Shown: positions 47,378 through 55,521, counted from the first letter of the stretch. The stretch is 64,000 bases of DNA from Elusimicrobiota bacterium (GCA_016194745.1 JACQBA010000010.1:143842-207841), one strand, 5' to 3'. The notes: generated by a model from the letters alone, not told the origin. A program made the numbers and translations.

Positions 47378-48078
47378 TTTAGGTAGGGCGCGAAAAGATG
47401 GAGGAGCGCCTCGACGCGCTCGGGCGTGGGCATCTTGATGGCCGCGGCGAACATGTCGAGCGCCACGATCGAATTGAGTACCGCGTCTTCCTTCGCCGCG
47501 TCCTGCATGCGCTTGCAGACGCTCTGGTTGACCTTGCTGATCTCCTCGTACATCTGATGCAGCCCCTTGAGCTCCCAGTCCGGCGCGAGCCCACGCTGCA
47601 TCCGCAGGTACTGAGCCGTGACGTACATCGTGATCACCCGATAGACGGTCTCGTCGATACCCGCGAAGGGCTGATGAAAGCGGACGAGCGGCTTGAGCTT
47701 GGCGAGCGTCGGGCATTCGCTGCAGACCATGTAGATTCCGGCAAGCGACGAGAGGGCGTCCTGCGCCGACATGTGCTTGAAGACCGTGCGCTGCGCCGTC
47801 TCCACCATGACGTCGCATTCTTGGTAGGACAAGATCGGGCCGAAGGGCTCGACCAAGGAGGACAGGTTGACCGCGACAGGGCAGTGCTGATGCTTGGCCT
47901 TGTCGAGCGCGCAGTTGTCGCACGCCTTGTACGCGAGCGACGCCCATTCCGGCGGAGGCTTGTCCTGCGCGGGGTCGCGCACGAGGTTGAGGGTGTTCGG
48001 ATCGAGCTTCAGCTCGAACACCACCTTCTTCCCGGTGTCGAGCGTGATCGTGTACCGAATCCAGATGTTCTCCGCCAT
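47374..48078 (-). CDS. Cys-rich cytoplasmic protein of unknown function
   Basis: Encodes 234 residues, without signal peptide or membrane helix. Starts MAENIWIRYTITLDTGKKVV. Two Cys groups look like metal ligands: C53-x-x-C56 with C66 (ACDNCALDKAKHQHCPVAV, which also has His) and C119-x-x-C122 (VCSECPTLAKLKPLV). A mostly helical C-terminal half follows (QYLRMQRGLAPDWELKGLHQMYEEI and later helices). I recall similar conserved proteins in delta-proteobacteria but no proven role. Zinc or Fe-S binding is an inference. It has a canonical promoter placed so that the mRNA would start at the ATG. The following Gre-like gene is coupled, so the two probably act together. Confidence 0.75.
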   Translation of the reverse strand: MAENIWIRYTITLDTGKKVVFELKLDPNTLNLVRDPAQDKPPPEWASLAYKACDNCALDKAKHQHCPVAVNLSSLVEPFGPILSYQECDVMVETAQRTVFKHMSAQDALSSLAGIYMVCSECPTLAKLKPLVRFHQPFAGIDETVYRVITMYVTAQYLRMQRGLAPDWELKGLHQMYEEISKVNQSVCKRMQDAAKEDAVLNSIVALDMFAAAIKMPTPERVEALLHLFAPYLK

Positions 48079-48086
48079 GGCCTGTG

Positions 48087-48115
48087 AGTTTATCGGGCCA
48101 ACCGCATACTGTCAA
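48087..48115 (-). promoter_or_regulatory. Canonical promoter of the Cys-rich/Gre-like pair, leaderless layout
   Basis: TTGACA (48110-48115), 17-base spacer, TAAACT (48087-48092), minus strand, with eight bases to the ATG at 48078. The RNA would begin within one or two bases of the start codon. No Shine-Dalgarno sequence. Confidence 0.7.
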
Positions 48116-48159
48116 TACCGCGTATGGCGGCGCCAGGTTCTCTCCGATATACTTCCGGC

Positions 48160-49230
48160 ATGATCCGCGCGGCGCTCCTGTCGGTCCTCCTGCCGTCGAC
48201 CGCCGCGCTCGCGGACACCCTCTACCTCAAGAACGGCAACGAGATGGAGGGCGCGATCTCGGCGGAGCGGCCCGGGGAGGTCGACATCGACATCGGCTAT
48301 GGGACGGTGACGATCCCTCGGGAGAACATCGAGCGAATCAAGCGGGAGCGGAAGGGCGCGGGTAGGGGCTCCCTGGCCTCGCGGCGCTTCGAGGCGGGGC
48401 GGGACGTGCCGGAGAGCGCGGCCGCGACCGACGCCGCGTACCGCGAGGTCCGTCGGCTGCGCGACAAGGCGCTCGAATCGCGGCGGGAGGCGAGCGAGTC
48501 GCAGGAAGCCGCCACGGAGGCGCACGACGACGTCTCGGCGCTGAAGCAGCGCTACCACGAGGCGTCGGAGCGCTTAAGCCGGCTGGACGCGAACGTGGAT
48601 CCTGCGGCCTATAACGCCGCCATCGCCGACATGAACCGCGCGTCTTCCCAGATTCAAGGCACCTCGTTCAAGCTGGACGAGGCGCAGGAGAAGACGAAGG
48701 AGACGAACGCCGCGCTCATGGAGTACATGAGCGCGTACCGCGAGCTGGAACGCCGTCTCAAGGGCAAGGCGCCGAAGGACGCCGTGGAGTACTGGACCTG
48801 GCTCAAACGCGAGACGGCCTCGATGGCCAAGGACTTCACGAAGGACTCGGTGGCGGCCGAGCGAGAGCGGCACGGCGGCGTCTTCGTGCGCGCGACGGTC
48901 AACGGAAAAGCCACTTTCAAGCTCATGGTAGACACCGGCGCCTCCGTCACCGTCCTCTATCAGAATGCGATCGGAGCGCTCGGGCTCGAAGGCAAGGAGC
49001 CGCTCGCCACCGCGCAGCTCACCGTCGCGAACGGGAACAAGGTGACGGGCCGCGTCTTCCGCGCGGACTCGATCCGGATCGGCAAGTCCGTCGTCCGCAA
49101 CACTCCCTTCGTCGTCGTGCCGGGTCCGCCCCCGACCGGCGACGGCCTCCTCGGCATGACCTTCTTGAGCCACTTCTCCGTGCGGGTCGACGGCGCCTCA
49201 GGGCGCCTCGTCCTCGAGGGCCTGAAGTAG
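48160..49230 (+). CDS. Secreted retropepsin-like aspartyl protease with coiled coil
   Basis: Encodes 356 residues. Signal peptide ends ALA before DTLYLKNG. Residues about 19-60 form a small domain often seen before such proteases (LYLKNGNEMEGAISAE, IGYGTVTIPRENIERIKRE). A long coiled coil covers about 90-235. The C-terminal domain has the active-site motif VDTGASVTVLY (Asp258) and a second half ending DGLLGMTFLSHFSVRVDG, as in single-copy gag-asp/TIGR02281-type proteases that dimerise. TATACT lies six bases before the ATG and no ribosome site is seen, suggesting a leaderless mRNA. The target is unknown; the coiled coil may set dimer or substrate. Confidence 0.8.
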   Translation: MIRAALLSVLLPSTAALADTLYLKNGNEMEGAISAERPGEVDIDIGYGTVTIPRENIERIKRERKGAGRGSLASRRFEAGRDVPESAAATDAAYREVRRLRDKALESRREASESQEAATEAHDDVSALKQRYHEASERLSRLDANVDPAAYNAAIADMNRASSQIQGTSFKLDEAQEKTKETNAALMEYMSAYRELERRLKGKAPKDAVEYWTWLKRETASMAKDFTKDSVAAERERHGGVFVRATVNGKATFKLMVDTGASVTVLYQNAIGALGLEGKEPLATAQLTVANGNKVTGRVFRADSIRIGKSVVRNTPFVVVPGPPPTGDGLLGMTFLSHFSVRVDGASGRLVLEGLK

Positions 49231-49284
49231 CCCCTCAGCGGAGAGTCGCGAAAAAGAAATGGAGGATCACGAGCGCGAGCCGCT

Positions 49285-50151
49285 TCATGCCCGCGCCGTC
49301 TCCCGAAGCGACTCGGCCAGCGCGCCGATCAAGCGCCGCGCGACGGCGCCGCCTTGGTCCTTCTGCGGCATGAACTCCGCGAGTTCCAGGAGGACGACCC
49401 GGGGGTCGGCGAGGATGGGACGAAGCAGCGCAACGAGCTCGACGTACGACAGCCCCGCGTCGCGCGGCGCGTAGGCGGCGGGCATGTCGGAGGCCCTCAG
49501 CACGTCGACGTCCAGGTGCACCAAGAGGCGCTTGGACGTCGGCACGTCCGCCAGCGCGTCGCGCGCGGCCTCGGCCGGCCCCTTGACTCTCAAGGTGTCC
49601 AGCAGCACGCACGGGATGCCGACGTCGGTCGTCGGGGACCTCTTCGCCCCCAGGACGGTCACGTGGGCGGGCGAAAGCCTCGCCCCGCTCCAATACGGGG
49701 ACGGCTGCGTCAGGAGCCACAATCCCATCCCCGCGCTTCCCGAGCACGTCTTCGGATCCGGCGCGATGGAATCGACGTCCCCGTCGATGTAAAGGACGTG
49801 AAGCTCCCCCGGCTCGAATCGGCGCAGGAGTCCTCCCGCGGTGCCGACGATGATGCTGCAGTCGCCTCCGAGACAGAAAGGAAGACCGTTCGAGAGATCC
49901 AGGGTCGACACGAAGTCCGCCGTCCTCTCCCAGACGGTCCTGGGCGATGGGAAATTGCGGATGGGAGGCTCATTGTGGCGCGGCAGGGGAGGCAGCGAGA
50001 CGTCGCCGAGGTCCCGCACGTCGAAGCCCGAGTCGGACAGCCGATCGACGAGACCGTACTTTCGGAGGTGACCGGGAATCAGTTCGGTGCCCGAGTCCAG
50101 GCACCCGGCGCTGGACGGAACGCCGAAGAGGGACAGGGGCCGCCGGGTCAT
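49285..50151 (-). CDS. Ureohydrolase (arginase/agmatinase)-fold protein with changed metal ligands
   Basis: Encodes 288 residues. The three metal motifs of the family are recognisable but altered: GGDHS is GGDCS (about 95-99, His to Cys), DAHxD is DGDVD (about 123-127, His to Asp), and the third is VHLDVDVLRASD. The Asp ligands are kept while both His ligands are replaced. Other fold parts: LFGVPSSAGCLDSGTELIPGHLR, LPFCLGGDCSIIVGTAGGLL, VTVLGAKRSP. It probably binds metal differently or has a changed reaction, so naming it an arginase is not safe. Last gene of the long suf-to-nadA run, 10 bases after the nadA stop. Confidence 0.75.
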   Translation of the reverse strand: MTRRPLSLFGVPSSAGCLDSGTELIPGHLRKYGLVDRLSDSGFDVRDLGDVSLPPLPRHNEPPIRNFPSPRTVWERTADFVSTLDLSNGLPFCLGGDCSIIVGTAGGLLRRFEPGELHVLYIDGDVDSIAPDPKTCSGSAGMGLWLLTQPSPYWSGARLSPAHVTVLGAKRSPTTDVGIPCVLLDTLRVKGPAEAARDALADVPTSKRLLVHLDVDVLRASDMPAAYAPRDAGLSYVELVALLRPILADPRVVLLELAEFMPQKDQGGAVARRLIGALAESLRETARA

Positions 50152-50161
50152 CCGATCCGGC

Positions 50162-51220
50162 TCAACGCTTCGGCTCCGGGCCTTCGGCCAACTCGAACAT
50201 GCGGTCGATCGAGCGGCGGGCGCGGATAGCGACGTCGGCGGAGACCTCGATGAGCTGATCCCGAGACGGCGATTCCAGGGTCTTCAGGATATGCTCGAGC
50301 CCGGTCGCCTTCATATACGGACAGAGCCGGCACATCGGGATGAAGGACTTGTCGGGGAACTCGGTCCTGGCGAGGTCGCCCAAGCCGCACTCGGTCACCA
50401 GCATGAAATGCCTCGCCTTGGAGTCCTTCACGTACTTCATCATATCGCCCGTGCCGCCGACGAAATCGACGGACTGGACCAGCGCCGGGCTGCATTCGGC
50501 GTGCGCCAGGATCTTCACGCCGGGATAGCGCTTGCGGTAGAGCGGCACCGACGAGGCGTCGAAGTTCTCGTGCACGATGCATTTTCCTTCCCAGACGACG
50601 ATCTCGGAGCCGACCTTCTTGCCGAGTTCGCGCGCGAGGTTGCGGCCCATCCACTCGTCCGGCAGGAAGATGAGGCGCGGGTGCCGTTCGAACATGAGGC
50701 GCAGGATCTTGGACGCGTTGGCGCTCGTCACGATCACGTCGGACTCCGCTTTCACGTCGGCGGTCGTGTTGATGTAGCTGACGACCGGGAGTCCGGGATG
50801 CTTCGCCTTGAGCTTCCTGACGTCGTCGCCCGTAATCGAGTCGGCGAGCGAGCAGCCCGCCTCGATCGCGGGCAGGTACACCGTCTTGTCGGGGTTGAGG
50901 ATCTTCGCCGTCTCGGCCATGAAGCGGACGCCGCAGAACACGATCCGGTCGGCCTTCGTGTCGACGCAGAGCTTGGCCAGCTTGTAGGAGTCGCCGATGA
51001 AATCCGCGACGCCGTGCACGATCTCGACCCGCTGGTAGACGTGCGCGGGGATGACCGCGTTCATCTTCTTCTTCAGCCGGTTGATGCGCAGCGTGAGGCG
51101 CGCGCAGCGCTCGAGTTCCGCGTCCGAGTAGCCGAGGGCGTCCAACCCGGCCGCCGAAAGCCGGTCGATCTCCCGGTCCAGATCGGCGCCGCTGGGCTCG
51201 TCCTTTGTCTTCAGAGTCAT
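50162..51220 (-). CDS. nadA: Quinolinate synthase A
   Basis: Encodes 352 residues. NadA condenses iminoaspartate with dihydroxyacetone phosphate on a [4Fe-4S] cluster. Cluster Cys are visible in LPAIEAGCSLADSI, LVTECGLGDLART and IPMCRLCPYMKATGLEHIL. Triplicated domain motifs include IVFCGVRFMAETAKILNP, VVSYINTTADVKAESDVIVTSANA and IFLPDEWMGRNLA. An N-terminal extension of about 45 residues precedes the core. It needs an Fe-S cluster, which fits its place downstream of the suf genes. The ATG overlaps the GDPD stop (ATGA). Confidence 0.95.
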   Translation of the reverse strand: MTLKTKDEPSGADLDREIDRLSAAGLDALGYSDAELERCARLTLRINRLKKKMNAVIPAHVYQRVEIVHGVADFIGDSYKLAKLCVDTKADRIVFCGVRFMAETAKILNPDKTVYLPAIEAGCSLADSITGDDVRKLKAKHPGLPVVSYINTTADVKAESDVIVTSANASKILRLMFERHPRLIFLPDEWMGRNLARELGKKVGSEIVVWEGKCIVHENFDASSVPLYRKRYPGVKILAHAECSPALVQSVDFVGGTGDMMKYVKDSKARHFMLVTECGLGDLARTEFPDKSFIPMCRLCPYMKATGLEHILKTLESPSRDQLIEVSADVAIRARRSIDRMFELAEGPEPKR

Positions 51221-51963
51221 CGCTTCGAAAGCACGTCGGGAAAATTGGTGAACACCGCGTCCACGCCCATCTCCTCGAGGCGACGACAGTCCGCCGCTTC
51301 ATTGACAGTGTACACAAAAACCCTGAGATTCGCCGCATGGCACGCCTCGACCCAGGTTCGGTCGGCGCGCCCGAGGCTCAGGTGCAGGCTCTCGCAGCCG
51401 AGGGCTGAGGCGTCCTTGATGGCGGACGCGCGCCGCTCCATGCTGCCGGCGAGATACCCGATCCGCGCGGAGGCGGACAGGGAGCGGAGGCGCTTGAGAG
51501 CCGCATGGTCGAAGCTCGAATAGACCACCCGGCCCGAGAGGCTCGGCCGAGCGGACACGAGGTCCAGCGCGCGCTTCTCTATCCCCGCGTACGGCGTTCT
51601 CCCGTTCTTGATCTCGAGCTGCAGCTCCGCCCCCGAACCGCGGGATTCCACGAGATCAAAGAGCTGCTCGAGCAGCGGCACTCGCTCTCCTAGGTACTGG
51701 CGCCCGAACCAACGGCCGACGTCCAGGCCCGAGAGTTCCGCGTACGGGTACGTCCGCAGCGCGCGGCGGACGCCCGCCAAACGCTTCAAATTGAGGTCGT
51801 GCACGATGACGAGGCGATGGTCGGACGTCTGTTGGACGTCGAACTCGATGGACGAGGCGCCCATGTCGAGGCACTTGCGGAAGGAGGCCAGGGTATTCTC
51901 GGGAGCGTAGCCCGATGCGCCGCGGTGGGCGATGAGCCGAAGCCCCGCGCCGGCCGGGGTCAC
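51217..51963 (-). CDS. Glycerophosphodiester phosphodiesterase
   Basis: Encodes 248 residues. Typical GDPD core: LIAHRGASGYAPENTLASFRKCLDMGASSIEFDVQ with the catalytic His-Arg and PENT motif and metal Glu and Asp, then DHRLVIVHDLNLKRL with the second catalytic His. Further strands: LQLEIKNG (Glu and Lys), VYSSFDHAALKRLRS, ESLHLSLGRADRTWVEACHA, VFVYTVNEAADCRRLEEMGVDAVFTNFP. It has no signal peptide and is therefore probably cytoplasmic, cleaving glycerophosphodiesters to glycerol-3-phosphate and an alcohol. It overlaps the PHP gene by four bases. Confidence 0.9.
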   Translation of the reverse strand: MTPAGAGLRLIAHRGASGYAPENTLASFRKCLDMGASSIEFDVQQTSDHRLVIVHDLNLKRLAGVRRALRTYPYAELSGLDVGRWFGRQYLGERVPLLEQLFDLVESRGSGAELQLEIKNGRTPYAGIEKRALDLVSARPSLSGRVVYSSFDHAALKRLRSLSASARIGYLAGSMERRASAIKDASALGCESLHLSLGRADRTWVEACHAANLRVFVYTVNEAADCRRLEEMGVDAVFTNFPDVLSKR

Positions 51964-52766
51964 AACCGCTCCGCCAGCTGTTCGAAAAGGCCGTCCTCCA
52001 CCTCGAAGGTGCCGATGCGGTCCCGCCCCGTCCCGGGACCGTGGAAATCCGAGCCGACGGTCGGCTGCAGGCTCTGCTCCCGCGCGAGCTGGAGGAGATT
52101 CTGAGTATTCTCGAAGGAATGCGTGGGGTAATAGGCCTCGACGCCCTCGAGGCCGAATCCCTTGAGCCGCTTGAGCCGCCCCCCGTGCTCATGCGAGCCC
52201 GGGTGGGCCAAGCTCGCCCATCCGCCCGCCGTCTTGATCGCCTCGATGGCCTCCTGAGCGGTAGGGCCCATCGGCGGCACGTAGCCAGGCTTGCCGCGGA
52301 CGAGATATCGGTCGAAGGCTTCCTTGCGCGAGCGGACGATGCCTTTGCGCGTCATCGCATCGGCGACGTGCGGCCGTCCGAGCGCCTCCAGCGAGACGCC
52401 GCGGATGTCCTCGAACGTGATGTCGATGCCGGCCGCCTGCAGCTTCTCGACGATCTTCAGGATGCGGCTGTTGCGGCGCCTGCGGAACTCCTCGAGCCTC
52501 GCCGCGAGGGCGGAGGAGCCGGGATCGATATGGTACCCGAGGATGTGCAGGTGGTCGTCCTCGCAGGTGTTGATCTCGACGCCGCAACGGAGCGTGATCC
52601 CGGCCTCCTTCGCCGCGTCGCTGGCCTCGGCGTAGCCGCCGATCGTGTCGTGGTCGGACAGCACCATGACGGCCACACCGGCCGCGCGCGCCCGGCGGAC
52701 GACTTCCGCAGGAGTCGCGGTGCCGTCCGAGTAGCGGGAGTGGGTGTGGAGGTCGAGCCGCCTCAA
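51960..52766 (-). CDS. PHP-domain phosphoesterase (TrpH/RNase AM-like)
   Basis: Encodes 268 residues. PHP motifs: LDLHTHSRYSDGTATPAEVV (motif I, HxH), VMVLSDHDTIGGYAEASDAA (motif II), TLRCGVEINT (motif III), SLAHPGSHEHGG (His-containing) and TVGSDFHGPG (motif IV, DxH). The helical insert between motifs (LGRPHVADAMTRKGIV) is typical of the YciV/TrpH group, which includes 5'-3' exonuclease RNase AM and 3',5'-nucleoside bisphosphate phosphatases. The start is most likely TTG 52766, overlapping the nfu stop (TTGA) so that LDLHTH lies near the N-terminus; longer frames upstream are shadow sequence. Confidence 0.83.
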   Translation of the reverse strand: MRRLDLHTHSRYSDGTATPAEVVRRARAAGVAVMVLSDHDTIGGYAEASDAAKEAGITLRCGVEINTCEDDHLHILGYHIDPGSSALAARLEEFRRRRNSRILKIVEKLQAAGIDITFEDIRGVSLEALGRPHVADAMTRKGIVRSRKEAFDRYLVRGKPGYVPPMGPTAQEAIEAIKTAGGWASLAHPGSHEHGGRLKRLKGFGLEGVEAYYPTHSFENTQNLLQLAREQSLQPTVGSDFHGPGTGRDRIGTFEVEDGLFEQLAERL

Positions 52767-52990
52767 ACGGCGACGACTTCCTTGATCTCGGGGACTTCGG
52801 CCCGGATCATCCGCTCGACGCCACCCTTGAGGGTGGCCGTGGAGCTGGGGCAGGTGCCGCAAGCGCCGTGCAGCGCGACCTTGACGATGCCGGCCTGCTC
52901 GTCGATGTCCACGAGCGAGATGTCCCCCCCGTCCGACTGGATGTAGGGGCGGATCTTTTCGAGAACCTTGACGACCTTGTCTCTGACCAT
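52763..52990 (-). CDS. nfu: NifU C-terminal-domain Fe-S scaffold protein (Nfu)
   Basis: Encodes 75 residues, just the NifU-like domain. VVKVLEKIRPYIQSDGGDISLVDID is followed by the CxxC cluster site C44-G-T-C47 (LHGACGTCPSSTATLKGGVE) and IRAEVPEIKEVVAV. It carries or delivers [4Fe-4S] clusters to targets. Placed 16 bases after rrf2 within the suf run, so it is made along with the other assembly factors. Normal minimal Nfu length. Confidence 0.93.
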   Translation of the reverse strand: MVRDKVVKVLEKIRPYIQSDGGDISLVDIDEQAGIVKVALHGACGTCPSSTATLKGGVERMIRAEVPEIKEVVAV

Positions 52991-53006
52991 GTGATGCCTC
53001 CGAAAT

Positions 53007-53450
53007 CTATGCTTTGTGCGCGGCTCTCGAGATCGCCTTCGGCTCGTGCAGAAGATCGTCGATCGTCACCTTGTCCAAAAATCCTTCGACGAGGGTCGTC
53101 AGCCGCTGCCACACCGGCTTGATGTCGCAGCCGCCGGCGTGCGAGCACTGCAGCTCGCCCGAAGCGTAGCGCCCGCAGACGTCCTCGAAGATGTGCCCCT
53201 CGACGGCGCGCATCATCATGCCGATGGAGATCTCCTTGGCGGATTTGGCCAGCGCGTAGCCGCCGTGCGGTCCGCGCACGCTCTGGACGAGACCCGCGTG
53301 GCGCAGGCGCTGAAAAATCTGGTCGACGTAGGCGCGCGGGATGTTCTCCAAGGTCGAGAGCTTCTCGGCGCTGAGCGAACCGCCCTGCTCCAAGCGGGCG
53401 AGCTGGACCATCATGCGCGCGGCGTATTCGGCGGAGGCCGAGATCTTCAT
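53007..53450 (-). CDS. Rrf2-family Fe-S regulator (IscR/SufR-like)
   Basis: Encodes 147 residues. Winged HTH at the N-terminus (MKISASAEYAARMMVQLARLEQGGSLS, IPRAYVDQIFQRLRHAGLVQSVRGPHGGYALAK), which is the Rrf2 signature. Three Cys for an Fe-S cluster at 92, 102 and 108 (DVCGRYASGELQCSHAGGC), as in IscR though with wider first spacing, followed by PVWQRLTTLVEGFLDKVTIDDL. It probably senses cluster supply and represses the suf operon; an IscR-type site overlaps the operon promoter at 59182-59206. ATG 53450 overlaps the sufT stop (TGATG). Confidence 0.92.
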   Translation of the reverse strand: MKISASAEYAARMMVQLARLEQGGSLSAEKLSTLENIPRAYVDQIFQRLRHAGLVQSVRGPHGGYALAKSAKEISIGMMMRAVEGHIFEDVCGRYASGELQCSHAGGCDIKPVWQRLTTLVEGFLDKVTIDDLLHEPKAISRAAHKA

Positions 53451-53785
53451 CAGTAGATCCCCAGAGTGTCCTTGCACTCTTCGCTCGCGTACGTCCGCGG
53501 GTCCCACAACGGCGAGAACGTGAGGTCTACATTGACGTCGCGCACGCCCGGCAGCTTGGCCATCGCGCCGTGCACCATCGCGAGCAGCATCGGCCCGTAC
53601 GGGCACGTGGGCGAGGTGAGGCTCATCTGTACCGAGATGCGCCAGCCCTTGCCGTCCGGATCCTCCGCCTTCGCGCCGTAGACGAGGCCGAGTTCCGTGA
53701 TGCTGATGTGGATCTCGGGGTCCTGCACGGGCTTGAGCGCGTCGCCGATCGCCTTGAACGTCAACTGTCCGGTCGCTTGGGTCAT
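53450..53785 (-). CDS. sufT: SufT/MIP18-family (DUF59) Fe-S assembly protein
   Basis: Encodes 111 residues. The DUF59 core: IGDALKPVQDPEIHISITELGLVYG with DPE, WRISVQMSLTSPTCPYGPMLLAMVHGAMAKL with the conserved TSPxCP Cys, and VRDVNVDLTFSPLWDP. It ends with SEECKDTLGIY. Members help mature Fe-S proteins, and this gene usually sits in suf operons. It starts one base after the sufU stop and its TGA is shared with the rrf2 ATG. Confidence 0.92.
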   Translation of the reverse strand: MTQATGQLTFKAIGDALKPVQDPEIHISITELGLVYGAKAEDPDGKGWRISVQMSLTSPTCPYGPMLLAMVHGAMAKLPGVRDVNVDLTFSPLWDPRTYASEECKDTLGIY

Positions 53786-53786
53786 G

Positions 53787-54272
53787 TTAGCGCTCCGATT
53801 CCTTGTACTCCGCCGTCTCCGCCTTGCGCGGTCCCTGATCCAAACCGAGCTTCATCGTGTTCCATGCGAGGAGCGCGCACTTGATGCGCACGGGGAACTT
53901 GCGGACTCCCTCGAGCGCCTTGGCCTCCTCGAGTTCCTCGGGAAGACCCGAGATCGGCGCGTTGCGCAGCAGCATGTCGCGAAAATTCTCGATCAGGACC
54001 TTGGCGCGCCCGAACTCGGCGCCCTCGAGGGCCTCGGCCATCATGACGGTCGACGCCTGGCTGATTACGCAGCCGTGGCCCGCGTAGCGCACCTGGCCGA
54101 TCTTCTCTCCGTCCTTGGTCATCGTCAGCTCGACCTCGTCGCCGCACAGCGGATTGACGCCGTGGCTGTGGAAATCGGGGGTCTCCAGCTTGCCCTTGTG
54201 CGACGGGCTTCGGTAATAGTCGATCAGGACGTCCCGGTAGAGGTCCGCCAGCTCCGCGTCGCCCTCAGGCAT
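53787..54272 (-). CDS. sufU: Fe-S scaffold/sulfur-relay protein SufU
   Basis: Encodes 161 residues. IscU-like fold: DLYRDVLIDYYRSPSHKGKL, HGVNPLCGDEVELTMTKDGEKI (first Cys, CGD), VRYAGHGCVISQASTVMMAEALEG (second Cys) and VRIKCALLAWNTM (third Cys, RxKCALL). The Gly-rich insert and CGD..GxGCxIS..A pattern are the SufU hallmarks. It works with SufS to take sulfur. It overlaps sufS by eight bases. A Lys/Glu-rich tail ends ETAEYKESER. Confidence 0.94.
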   Translation of the reverse strand: MPEGDAELADLYRDVLIDYYRSPSHKGKLETPDFHSHGVNPLCGDEVELTMTKDGEKIGQVRYAGHGCVISQASTVMMAEALEGAEFGRAKVLIENFRDMLLRNAPISGLPEELEEAKALEGVRKFPVRIKCALLAWNTMKLGLDQGPRKAETAEYKESER

Positions 54273-55521
54273 GGGATTTCACCTTGAAGAACTCCTTCAC
54301 CTTCTTGAGCGCCCGTCCGAACGCCTCGACTTCCTCGAGCGTATTGTAGACGTAGAAGCTGGCGCGCGCCGTGCCGGCCACGCGGAACTTGCGCATGAGC
54401 GGCTGGCAGCAGTGATGGCCGACGCGGACGGCAACGCCCTCGGCGTCGAAGATCTGTCCGACGTCGTGCGCGTGGATATCCGCCACGTTGAAGGAGACGA
54501 TGCCGCCGCGCTTCTCCAAGTCCTCGGGGCCGTAGAGCGTGATCTCGCCCTCGTTGCGGAGGATCTCGATCGTCCGCCTCGTCAGCTCGAGCTCGTGGCG
54601 GCGCAGCTCGGCGAAGTCCAGCGCCGAAAGATAATCGATCGCCGCGCCGAAAGCCACGACGTCGGCGATGTTCGGCGTGCCCGCTTCGAACTTGTACGGG
54701 AGGACGTTGTACGTGGAGCGCTCGAGCCACACTTCCTGGATCATGTCGCCGCCGCCGAGGAACGGATTCATTTCCTCGAGGACGGACTCGCGGCCCCACA
54801 GGACGCCGATGCCGGTCGGGCCGAGCATCTTGTGCGAGGAGAACGCGAGGAAGTCGGCGTTCCAGGCCTGCACGTCGGTCTTGAAATGCGGCACCCACTG
54901 CGCGCCGTCGATCAGCGCGAGCGCGCCGTTCTCATGCGCCAAGTCGACGAGCTCCCGGACGGGCGAGAGAGCGCCGGTCGCGTTGGAGGCGGCGGTGAAG
55001 GCGAAGAGCTTGGTCTTGGGCGTGATCGTCCGCCGGGCGGTCTCCACGCTGACCGAGCCGTCCGCCTCGACCGGGACGAAACGCAGGCGCGCGCCTTTCT
55101 CTTGGGCCAGGATCTGCCACGGCACGAGGTTCGAGTGGTGCTCGACCTCGGTGAGCAGGATCTCGTCGCGCGGGGTCAGGAACTTGCGGCCCCAGGCGTA
55201 CGCCACGAGGTTGATCGCCTCGGTCGCATTGCGGGTGAAGATCACGGTCTCCGACTTGGGCGCGTTGATGAACTTGGCGACCTTGTCGCGCGCCGCGTCG
55301 ACCATCTGGGTCGACTCGGTCGAAAGCGTGTGCACGCCGCGGTGGATGTTCGCGTTGTGCCTCTGGTAGTACGTCCGCAGGGACTCGAGCACTTGGTTCG
55401 GCTTCTGCGTCGTCGCCGCGTTGTCCAGGTAGACGAGCGGCTTTCCGCGGATCGTGCGGCTCAGGATCGGAAAGTCCTTCCGGATGCGCTCCGAATCAAT
55501 CGCCATGGCCAACCTCGACAT
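54265..55521 (-). CDS. sufS: Cysteine desulfurase SufS
   Basis: Encodes 418 residues. Class-V PLP enzyme: YLDNAATTQKPNQVLESLRTYY, NIHRGVHTLSTESTQMVDAARDKV, VIFTRNATEAINLVAYAWG, EVEHHSNLVPWQ, FAFTAASNATGALSPVRELVDLAHENGALALIDGAQ, and the PLP lysine in AFSSHKMLGPTGIGVLWG. The active-site Cys region near VRVGHHCCQPLMRKF carries two Cys. It takes sulfur from cysteine. The start at 55521 has AAGGAG nine bases upstream and lies inside the Rieske gene by 26 bases; ATG 55506 is an alternative. Confidence 0.96.
   Translation of the reverse strand: MSRLAMAIDSERIRKDFPILSRTIRGKPLVYLDNAATTQKPNQVLESLRTYYQRHNANIHRGVHTLSTESTQMVDAARDKVAKFINAPKSETVIFTRNATEAINLVAYAWGRKFLTPRDEILLTEVEHHSNLVPWQILAQEKGARLRFVPVEADGSVSVETARRTITPKTKLFAFTAASNATGALSPVRELVDLAHENGALALIDGAQWVPHFKTDVQAWNADFLAFSSHKMLGPTGIGVLWGRESVLEEMNPFLGGGDMIQEVWLERSTYNVLPYKFEAGTPNIADVVAFGAAIDYLSALDFAELRRHELELTRRTIEILRNEGEITLYGPEDLEKRGGIVSFNVADIHAHDVGQIFDAEGVAVRVGHHCCQPLMRKFRVAGTARASFYVYNTLEEVEAFGRALKKVKEFFKVKSHA

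Noticed and set aside
49235..49288. 17-residue peptide MKRLALVILHFFFATLR overlapping the ureohydrolase stop
   Set aside because: ATGA coupling exists, but the length and lack of any other sign make chance likely.
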